Under the pieces are notes generated by a model. It had not been told where the DNA came from. It saw nothing but the letters and a program-made list of their open reading frames with translations, and did no database searches. Source: Epiperipatus broadwayi (Eukaryota; Onychophora; Udeonychophora; Euonychophora; Peripatidae). From it: a stretch of DNA of 64,000 nucleotides. The stretch covers positions 1,850,081 to 1,914,080 of the forward strand of contig JAQFVV010012546.1 of assembly GCA_028023455.1 (NCBI GenBank). The letters are read 5' to 3'. Made by a program: the position numbers and the translations under genes. Positions 51,001 to 60,599 of this stretch are shown here, in pieces. The stretch's first letter is position 1. The number at the start of each line of letters is the position of its first letter.

Positions 51001-53830
51001 TATTCGGACACTAGACCTAAAATATCAACTCAAAAAACCAGCACTTATTTCAAACGTATATTTAAGAAGAAACTCTGAATTTTTCGTACATGAAAAAGTC
51101 TTTAAATCCAGCTATCTAACTTAAATAGCTATATGGGACTGAAGTATATTCAGATCTACCATATTCTAATAGGCTCAGCATAGCCAAAGCCTTAAAGGTA
51201 AAATTATAATAATTAATAAAGCAAGTCATATATAACATGACATTACTTTTATGAGCTTGTAATTACAAAAATGCACATAGAGAGCGTACCAATAGCTCTA
51301 ACAAGCTCGTAAATTAACAAGTGCGGTTATGAGAAATATTTAAAATCTCTATCCAGAACACTCTTATCTCCAGACCATGGTTTCGGGCTTATGGCCCACG
51401 TCAGTGGAGAGCTAGAATATTCGGACACTAGACCTAAAATATCAACTCAAAAAACCAGCACTTATTTCAAACGTATATTTAAGAAGAAACTCTGAATTTT
51501 TCGGACATGAAAATGTCTTTAAATCCAGCTATCTAACTTAAATAGCTATATGGGACTGAAGTATATTCAGATCTACCATATTCTAATAGGCTCAGCATAG
51601 CCAAAGCCTTAAAGGTAAAATTATAATAATTAATAAAGCAAGTCATATATAACATGACATTACTTTTATGAGCTTGTAATTACAAAAATGCACATAGAGA
51701 GCGTACCAATAGCTCTAACAAGCTCGTAAATTAACAAGTGCGGTTATGAGAAATATTTAAAATCTCTATCCAGAACACTCTTATCTCCAGACCATGGTTT
51801 CGGGCTTATGGCCCACGTCAGTGGAGAGCTAGAATATTCGGACACTAGACCTAAAATATCAACTCAAAAAACCAGCACTTATTTCAAACGTATATTTAAG
51901 AAGAAACTCTGAATCTTTCGATCTCGTGAAAATGTCTTTAAATCCAGCTATCTAACTTAAATAGCTATATGGGACTGAAGTATATTCAGATCTACCATAT
52001 TCTAATAGGCTCAGCATAGCCAAAGCCTTAAAGGTAAAATTATAATAATTAATAAAGCAAGTCATATATAACATGACATTACTTTTATGAGCTTGTAATT
52101 ACAAAAATGCACATAGAGAGCGTACCAATAGCTCTAACAAGCTCGTAAATTAACAAGTGCGGTTATGAGAAATATTTAAAATCTCTATCCAGAACACTCT
52201 TATCTCCAGACCATGGTTTCGGGCTTATGGCCCACGCCAGTGGAGAGCTAGAATATTCGGACACTAGACCTAAAATATCAACTCAAAAAACCAGCACTTA
52301 TTTCAAACGTATATTTAAGAAGAAACTCTGAATTTTTCGGACATGAAAATGTCTTTAAATCCAGCTATCTAACTTAAATAGCTATATGGGACTGAAGTAT
52401 ATTCAGATCTACCATATTCTAATAGGCTCAGCATAGCCAAAGCCTTAAAGGTAAAATTATAATAATTAATAAAGCAAGTCATATATAACATGACATTACT
52501 TTTATGAGCTTGTAATTACAAAAATGCACATAGAGAGCGTACCAATAGCTCTAACAAGCTCGTAAATTAACAAGTGCGGTTATGAGAAATATTTAAAATC
52601 TCTATCCAGAACACTCTTATCTCCAGACCATGGTTTCGATCGGAAGAGCTTCAGTGGAGAGCTAGAATATTCGGACACTAGACCTAAAATATCAACTCAA
52701 AAAACCAGCACTTATTTCAAACGTATATTTAAGAAGAAACTCTGAATTTTTCGGACATGAAAATGTCTTTAAATCCAGCTATCTAACTTAAATAGCTATA
52801 TGGGACTGAAGTATATTCAGATCTACCATATTTAATAGCTCAGCATACTTAAGGTAAAATTATAATAATTAATAAAGCAAGTCATATATACATGACATTA
52901 CTTTTATGAGCTTGTAATTACAAAATGCACATAGAGAGAATAATAGCTCTAACAAGCTCAAAATCAATGCGTTATGAGAAATATTTAAATCTTCTATCCA
53001 GAACACTACTTCAGACTCATAGCTCACGCCAGTGGAGAGCTAGAATATTCGGACATTAGACCTAAAATATCAACTCAAAAAACCAGCACTTATTTCAAAC
53101 GTATATTTAAGAAGAAACTCTGAATTTTTCGGACATGAAAATGTCTTTAAATCCAGCTATCTAACTTAAATAGCTATATGGGACTGAAGTATATTCAGAT
53201 CTACCATATTCTAATAGGCTCAGCATAGCCAAAGCCTTAAAGGTAAAATTATAATAATTAATAAAGCAAGTCATATATAACATGACATTACTTTTATGAG
53301 CTTGTAATTACAAAAATGCACATAGAGAGCGTACCAATAGCTCTAACAAGCTCTTCCGATTAACAAGTGCGGTTATGAGAAATATTTAAAATCTCTATCC
53401 AGAACACTCTTATCTCCAGACCATGGTTTCGGGCTTATGGCCCACGTCAGTGGAGAGCTAGAATATTCGGACACTAGACCTAAAATATCAACTCAAAAAA
53501 CCAGCACTTATTTCAAACGTATATTTAAGAAGAAACTCTGAATTTTTCGGACATGAAAATGTCTTTAAATCCAGCTATCTAACTTAAATAGCTATATGGG
53601 ACTGAAGTATATTCAGATCTACCATATTCTAATAGGCTCAGCATAGCCAAAGCCTTAAAGGTAAAATTATAATAATTAATAAAGCAAGTCATATATAACA
53701 TGACATTACTTTTATGAGCTTGTAATTACAAAAATGCACATAGAGAGCGTACCAATAGCTCTAACAAGCTCGTAAATTAACAAGTGCGGTTATGAGAAAT
53801 ATTTAAAATCTCTATCCAGAACACTCTTAT

Positions 53831-53930
53831 CTCCAGACCATGGTTTCGGGCTTATGGCCCACGTCAGTGGAGAGCTAGAATATTTGGACACTAGACCTAA
53901 AATATCAACTCAAAAAACCATGGTCTGGAG
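53831..53930. repeat. Inversion centre of array 2
   Basis: CTCCAGACCA (53831-53840) is mirrored by TGGTCTGGAG (53921-53930), leaving an 80-nt single-copy loop that holds the ribozyme core of the last left unit. The right half begins within the palindrome ACCATGGT (53917-53924), that is, at stem III and next to the predicted ribozyme cut site. Confidence 0.9.
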
Positions 53931-54305
53931 ATAAGAGTATTCTGGATAGAGATTTTAAATATTTCTCATAACCGCACTTGTTAATTTACGAGCTTGTTAG
54001 AGCTATTGGTACGCTCTCTATGTGCATTTTTGTAATTACAAGCTCATAAAAGTAATGTCATGTTATATATGACTTGCTTTATTAATTATTATAATTTTAC
54101 CTTTAAGGCTTTGGCTATGCTGAGCCTATTAGAATATGGTAGATCTGAATATACTTCAGTCCCATATAGCTATTTAAGTTAGATAGCTGGATTTAAAGAC
54201 ATTTTCATGTCCGAAAAAAATTCAGAGTTTCTTCTTAAATATACGTTTGAAATAAGTGCTGGTTTTTTGAGTTGATATTTTAGGTCTAGTGTCCGAATAT
54301 TCTAG

Positions 54306-54351
54306 CTCTCCACTGACGTGGGCCATAAGCCCGAAACCATGGTCTGGAGAT
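54306..54351 (+). ncRNA. Array-2 hammerhead motif, right-half copies
   Basis: Plus strand: CTCTCCA, then CUGACGU (54313-54319), GGGC-CAUAA-GCCC, GAAA (54333-54336), ACCAUGGU, C, UGGAGA. Eight full plus-strand copies occur at about 417-bp spacing up to about 57232. A ninth, at the inversion, keeps only the part 3' of ACCA. Confidence 0.75.
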
Positions 54352-57300
54352 AAGAGTGTTCTGGATAGAGATTTTAAATATTTCTCATAACCGCACTTGT
54401 TAATTTACGAGCTTGTTAGAGCTATTGGTACGCTCTCTATGTGCATTTTTGTAATTACAAGCTCATAAAAGTAATGTCATGTTATATATGACTTGCTTTA
54501 TTAATTATTATAATTTTACCTTTAAGGCTTTGGCTATGCTGAGCCTATTAGAATATGGTAGATCTGAATATACTTCAGTCCCATATAGCTATTTAAGTTA
54601 GATAGCTGGATTTAAAGACATTTTCATGTCCGAAAATTTCAGAGTTTCTTCTTAAATATACGTTTGAAATAAGTGCTGGTTTTTTGAGTTGATATTTTAG
54701 GTCTAGTGTCCGAATATTCTAGCTCTCCACTGACGTGGGCCATAAGCCCGAAACCATGGTCTGGAGATAAGAGTGTTCTGGATAGAGATTTTAAATATTT
54801 CTCATAACCGCACTTGTTAATTTACGAGCTTGTTAGAGCTATTGGTACGCTCTCTATGTGCATTTTTGTAATTACAAGCTCATAAAAGTAATGTCATGTT
54901 ATATATGACTTGCTTTATTAATTATTATAATTTTACCTTTAAGGCTTTGGCTATGCTGAGCCTATTAGAATATGGTAGATCTGAATATACTTCAGTCCCA
55001 TATAGCTATTTAAGTTAGATAGCTGGATTTAAAGACATTTTCATGTCCGAAAAATTCAGAGTTTCTTCTTAAATATACGTTTGAAATAAGTGCTGGTTTT
55101 TTGAGTTGATATTTTAGGTCTAGTGTCCGAATATTCTAGCTCTCCACTGACGTGGGCCATAAGCCCGAAACCATGGTCTGGAGATAAGAGTGTTCTGGAT
55201 AGAGATTTTAAATATTTCTCATAACCGCACTTGTTAATTTACGAGCTTGTTAGAGCTATTGGTACGCTCTCTATGTGCATTTTTGTAATTACAAGCTCAT
55301 AAAAGTAATGTCATGTTATATATGACTTGCTTTATTAATTATTATAATTTTACCTTTAATGCTTTGGCTATGCTGAGCCTATTAGAATATGGTAGATCTG
55401 AATATACTTCAGTCCCATATAGCTATTTAAGTTAGATAGCTGGATTTAAAGACATTTTCATGTCCGAAAAATTCAGAGTTTCTTCTTAAATATACGTTTG
55501 AAATAAGTGCTGGTTTTTTGAGTTGATATTTTAGGTCTAGTGTCCGAATATTCTAGCTCTCCACTGACGTGGGCCATAAGCCCGAAACCATGGTCTGGAG
55601 ATAAGAGTGTTCTGGATAGAGATTTTAAATATTTCTCATAACCGCACTTGTTAATTTACGAGCTTGTTAGAGCTATTGGTACGCTCTCTATGTGCATTTT
55701 TGTAATTACAAGCTCATAAAAGTAATGTCATGTTATATATGACTTGCTTTATTAATTATTATAATTTTACCTTTAAGGCTTTGGCTATGCTGAGCCTATT
55801 AGAATATGGTAGATCTGAATATACTTCAGTCCCATATAGCTATTTAAGTTAGATAGCTGGATTTAAAGACATTTTCATGTCCGAAAAATTCAGAGTTTCT
55901 TCTTAAATATACGTTTGAAATAAGTGCTGGTTTTTTGAGTTGATATTTTAGGTCTAGTGTCCGAATATTCTAGCTCTCCACTGACGTGGGCCATAAGCCC
56001 GAAACCATGGTCTGGAGATAAGAGTGTTCTGGATAGAGATTTTAAATATTTCTCATAACCGCACTTGTTAATTTACGAGCTTGTTAGAGCTATTGGTACG
56101 CTCTCTATGTGCATTTTTGTAATTACAAGCTCATAAAAGTAATGTCATGTTATATATGACTTGCTTTATTAATTATTATAATTTTACCTTTAAGGCTTTG
56201 GCTATGCTGAGCCTATTAGAATATGGTAGATCTGAATATACTTCAGTCCCATATAGCTATTTAAGTTAGATAGCTGGATTTAAAGACATTTTCATGTCCG
56301 AAAAATTCAGAGTTTCTTCTTAAATATACGTTTGAAATAAGTGCTGGTTTTTTGAGTTGATATTTTAGGTCTAGTGTCCGAATATTCTAGCTCTCCACTG
56401 ACGTGGGCCATAAGCCCGAAACCATGGTCTGGAGATAAGAGTGTTCTGGATAGAGATTTTAAATATTTCTCATAACCGCACTTGTTAATTTACGAGCTTG
56501 TTAGAGCTATTGGTACGCTCTCTATGTGCATTTTTGTAATTACAAGCTCATAAAAGTAATGTCATGTTATATATGACTTGCTTTATTAATTATTATAATT
56601 TTACCTTTAAGGCTTTGGCTATGCTGAGCCTATTAGAATATGGTAGATCTGAATATACTTCAGTCCCATATAGCTATTTAAGTTAGATAGCTGGATTTAA
56701 AGACATTTTCATGTCCGAAAAATTCAGAGTTTCTTCTTAAATATACGTTTGAAATAAGTGCTGGTTTTTTGAGTTGATATTTTAGGTCTAGTGTCCGAAT
56801 ATTCTAGCTCTCCACTGACGTGGGCCATAAGCCCGAAACCATGGTCTGGAGATAAGAGTGTTCTGGATAGAGATTTTAAATATTTCTCATAACCGCACTT
56901 GTTAATTTACGAGCTTGTTAGAGCTATTGGTACGCTCTCTATGTGCATTTTTGTAATTACAAGCTCATAAAAGTAATGTCATGTTATATATGACTTGCTT
57001 TATTAATTATTATAATTTTACCTTTAAGGCTTTGGCTATGCTGAGCCTATTAGAATATGGTAGATCTGAATATACTTCAGTCCCATATAGCTATTTAAGT
57101 TAGATAGCTGGATTTAAAGACATTTTCATGTCCGAAAAATTCAGAGTTTCTTCTTAAATATACGTTTGAAATAAGTGCTGGTTTTTTGAGTTGATATTTT
57201 AGGTCTAGTGTCCGAATATTCTAGCTCTCCACTGACGTGGGCCATAAGCCCGAAACCATGGTCTGGAGATAAGAGTGTTCTGGATAGAGATTTTAAATAT

Positions 57301-57427
57301 TTCTCATAACCGCACTTGTTAATTTACGAGCTTGTTAGAGCTATTGGTACGCTCTCTATGTGCATTTTTGTAATTACAAGCTCATAAAAGTAATGTCATG
57401 TTATATATGACTTGCTTTATTAATTAA

Positions 57428-57499
57428 TATATATATATATATATAAACATACTTGTATTCAGAATATTATATATATATATATATAATATTCTGAATTCA

Positions 57500-57541
<42 letters not shown>
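57428..57541. repeat. AT microsatellite cluster with perfect palindrome
   Basis: Three AT runs are separated by TTCAGAATATT and AATATTCTGAA. The latter two form a perfect palindrome at about 57459-57496 with an AT-only centre. The cluster directly follows the right edge of array 2. Confidence 0.92.
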
Positions 57542-57544
<3 letters not shown>

Positions 57545-57545
<1 letters not shown>

Positions 57546-59060
57546 AATTTAAATATTTAAATAATTAATAAGGTTGTTAGTGGTTATCCATAAATGAGTA
57601 AGGTTAAACAAAACTAGGATAGAAAATTAAAATAAAATTTTATAGTGATAATATAAGCCCATGTATGACTACAAATGTCCTTACATATGTCATACACCCA
57701 TGTTTTGATCCAATCTATATTATATTGTGATGAAGTTTTTAACATTTTCTAGTATCTTTTTTTTTTATTTGGACAGATCTCAATACTTTGTCAACTTGAG
57801 ACCACATTGCATGTTATTCTAAATCATATTTTCTCAATGAAGGCTGTTAATATATTACCTCTATTGAGCATCTTTGAAATAATCTACACAATGTAAAAAG
57901 GATCTGTACCTCTCTCATAATAAAAAACAATCTTAAATTCTTCATAAAATACATTTTTTATGAAATATATTATTATTCACTAACTTTAAATGTTCATGTC
58001 CAAAAAATTATGATCTTGCCATAGTACAGATAATGTTATAATTTCCAGGAAACTGATTAGTATTATGTTTTTGTTATATTATTTTCAAAATCTTATTGAT
58101 GTAATTTTAAATAAAACTGTTAAGTATATATTCATTGTCACTTCTACATAAAAATAAGAATAGTAAAATAAATAACTACTTTAACTAACATAATTATATT
58201 GTACTAAATATTTATTTTTAGTCCACAGTAAATTTAAAATACAAATCTGATTTATACAGAGGCTAAACTCTCCATCAAGTAGCCATTCAGTGCAGGCCAG
58301 AGTAATCAATGGATGCAAGAAGGTTTGTGCATAAAATCGTAATCTAGTGCCTACTCATCCATATTCCCAGGAAAGTTTCTAGCTTGTGTCTTTCAACAGT
58401 GAGGAGTCTTGGATCTGAGAGCACTGCACTTAGATCATGAGACATTTAGTTGTTTAATAACAAGTCTGATTTCTAAGTGAAAAATAAAATAACAATCACA
58501 ATATTTATATTGTGTGGAAATGTATATTAACTACTCCGCATAGCACTTATTTTCCACTCAAACCTAGTGATAGTTTGTGGCAAAGTTTTGTTATAATTTT
58601 TATGCCTGTAATCTGTAATAGAATTTAATAAATTTAACTTGATTCATCAGAAATCAAGGTTACAAATGAAAAATATTCTAAGATATTATATTGGTATCTT
58701 CAAAATAATAAAAAATAATAAGTACATGAACTATATTGAATGACTTAATAGTAATAACAACTTTTAATTTTTTTTCATATTAATCAAATATACTAAAATA
58801 AAGAAGAAAATATATTAATAAAATCTTTGTTCTTTAAAATTTGATCATACATTTTAATTATAATTTCAAATACCAAACTGTTCTAAAATTTAAAATTGTA
58901 TTTATAATCATTAAATTATCACCAATGATTCACTGGCACAGATAAATTTTGTCAGCTCATAAGTATACATTTGTGGTCATGATTTTTTTAGTGTACTGAA
59001 ATTTTAATTAGTATAAAATTTTAAAAATAAAATATATTTCAAAAAATTTACATGTGACTT
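57545..59060. other. AT-rich stretch with one dispersed ribozyme-family copy
   Basis: No gene was recognised. The only identifiable item is the single-arm copy of the 23-kb repeat at 58285-58445. Confidence 0.6.
58285..58445 (-). mobile_element. Single-arm copy of the 23-kb hammerhead family
   Basis: Contains AATCAATGGATGCAAGAA, TTTGTGCATAAAATC, CTACTCATCC and TTTCTAGCTTGTG, matching 23090-23225. On the minus strand the core is CUGUUGA (A changed to U), and stem III is changed to AACUUUCC, so the ribozyme is dead. Confidence 0.85.
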
Positions 59061-59062
59061 TT

Positions 59063-59097
59063 TAATAATAATAATAATAAAAATAATAATAATAATA

Positions 59098-59189
<92 letters not shown>

Positions 59190-59238
59190 GATGATGATGA
59201 TGATGATGACGATGATGATGATGATGGTGGTGGTGATG
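59063..59238. repeat. Compound triplet microsatellite (AAT)n-(ATT)n-(ATG)n
   Basis: About eleven AAT-type triplets run directly into about 32 ATT triplets, then about 14 ATG triplets (one GACG interruption) and a GGT end. The AAT and ATT halves are mutually complementary, so the tract can form a hairpin. Confidence 0.95.
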
Positions 59239-59807
59239 GAAATATTTTGTAAAATTAGTTATAAATATTTAAATAGAACCCAAAAGGTTTCTGTTTTTTG
59301 CAATTTGATCAGAACACTCAGAAAACTGTGCTCAAGTTTGTTTACACGCTTAATAATCAAAGAGTAGGCCAATCAGGAAAAAATAAATAAATTCAGTGTT
59401 TTTATTATTATTTGCTCTGTGAGCTAGGGACAGTTTTAGATTTTTTTAAAAACTAATGGCTTAGTATTTACATTATTTCATATCTATATTGACAAATTGA
59501 ATTTTTTTTAAAAAAAAAAAAACATTAAAAATTTTTGAAGATGATAATTTTACAAAAAAAGAATGTAGTATACAGTTAAAGGCATGGCTATTTTCAAGAC
59601 TATTCAAAGATTGATTGAATTTAAAAAGAAAAAAAATGAAAGCTTAAAAGCATGAATATACCAATTTTGAAAAAAAAATAAACATCGAAAAATTAAAAAG
59701 ATAATTGGAGAAATTACTTTATTACATTTATAAATATATTAAATAATTTCAATATTACCACATGTTATTTTAAATTCATATAAATAAAGATACAATAAAA
59801 AAACAAT

Positions 59808-59854
59808 GACCCTCAAGATGCATTTCGTGCTGAACCAGCACTCATCAGTTGGTC
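59808..59854 (-). ncRNA. Complete type I hammerhead, single copy
   Basis: Minus strand: stem I GACCAA with UUG...GUC (a three-base bulge between), core CUGAUGA (59842-59848), stem II GUGCUG/CAGCAC with loop GUU (six perfect pairs), GAAAU (GAAA 59823-59826), stem III from the palindrome AUGCAU, cut after UC. Every core base matches the consensus. This is the strongest single hammerhead in the 60-kb family and the best candidate in the window for autonomous folding. Confidence 0.93.
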
Positions 59855-60192
59855 CAGGTTACCATCTAAAGACAAGCTTTAGTTTAATAAATAAATAATA
59901 ATAATCATTACCGTATTTATTTAAAGTGGATGGTGACAAATATGTGGGTTGAACTAGTATGACACTTGTAATACAAAATGTAATTTATTAAATTTAGCAA
60001 TATTTTTCTAGAAATAAGTCTTAAATAGAGTAAGTAGTATTAACTGAAACACACAGGCTTATTATATACCTGTGTTTATATATGTAATATATATGGTATA
60101 TGAGTACAGACTTTTACACAACCCACCACTCTACACGCTATCTCATAACACTGATACACTTGAACACATATATGCTGAAAAGATAAATAATC

Positions 60193-60237
60193 ACCAATAT
60201 ATGTATTTCATGCTAAACCATCAATCATCAGTTGGTC
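60193..60237 (-). ncRNA. Hammerhead motif, left arm of the 60-kb pair
   Basis: Minus strand: ACCAA, CUGAUGA (60225-60231), a partly mismatched stem II (UGAUG/UAGCA), GAAAU (GAAA 60206-60209), then AUACAUA and UUGGU. Core intact, stem II weakened. Confidence 0.78.
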
Positions 60238-60462
60238 CAGATTACCATCTCCACACATATATGCTATAATTGCTCAAATATATATATTAAGATAGCCAAT
60301 GCTCATACTTTAATGGACAGGCTTCAATCTACTCCACACTCCAACTCTTCAACCGTCCATCCAATTGAAAATCTGATGACGGAATGCTCAATGGCCACAC
60401 ATTGGCTATCTTAATATATATTTGAGCACTTATAGCATATATGTGTGGAGATGGTAATCTGG

Positions 60463-60505
60463 ACCAACTGATGATTGCTGGTTTAGCATGAAATATGTAT
60501 ATTGG
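60463..60505 (+). ncRNA. Hammerhead motif, right arm of the 60-kb pair
   Basis: Plus strand: stem I ACCAA/UUGGU, core CUGAUGA (60468-60474), stem II UGCUG/UAGCA with loop GUU (U-U at its base), GAAAU (GAAA 60490-60493), stem III AUAUGUAU, cut after UA. Core intact. Confidence 0.85.
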
Positions 60506-60599
60506 TGATTATTTATCTTTCAGCATATATGTGTTCAAGTGTATCAGTGTTATGAGATAGTGTGGAGAGTAGCATTGTAAAATATATAGAAGGTAAAGC

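Larger units (their letters stand above)
47929..57427. repeat. Array 2: 417-418 bp hammerhead satellite with central inversion
   Basis: The left half (47929-53920) has 14 complete units and one truncated unit; GCACATAGAGAGCG marks fall at 47929, 48347, 48764, 49181, 49599, 50016, 50433, 50851, 51273, 51690, 52109, 52526, 52927, 53318 and 53736. The right half (53921-57427) is inverted, with marks every 417-419 bp from 54025 to 57363. Units are nearly identical except for a shortened, rough unit around 52830-53040 and adapter-bearing units. Each unit carries one hammerhead-like motif, minus in the left half and plus in the right. (AT)n tracts flank both outer ends. There is no open reading frame. 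Confidence 0.97.
60050..60580. mobile_element. Inverted hammerhead pair of the 60-kb family
   Basis: The left arm (about 60108-60303, minus) and right arm (about 60398-60580, plus) mirror each other from GATAGCCAATG/CATTGGCTATC outward to CACTGATACACTTGAACACA and its complement. The spacer (about 60304-60397) holds CCAACTCTTCAACCGTCC and matches the tandem units at 47 kb. The left end AGGCTTATTATATACCTG is shared with 10.83 kb. Confidence 0.88.

Noticed and set aside
51914-51928. Another adapter piece (CGATCTCGTG)
   Set aside because: The exact match to adapter is only about 6-7 nt, too short to separate from mutation, although the site is suspiciously different from sister units.
47929-57427. 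Centromeric alpha-like satellite
   Set aside because: Each unit carries a ribozyme fold, the array is short, and relatives of its backbone are dispersed as single elements. A retrozyme-like origin explains more. A centromeric role is not excluded but has no support here.
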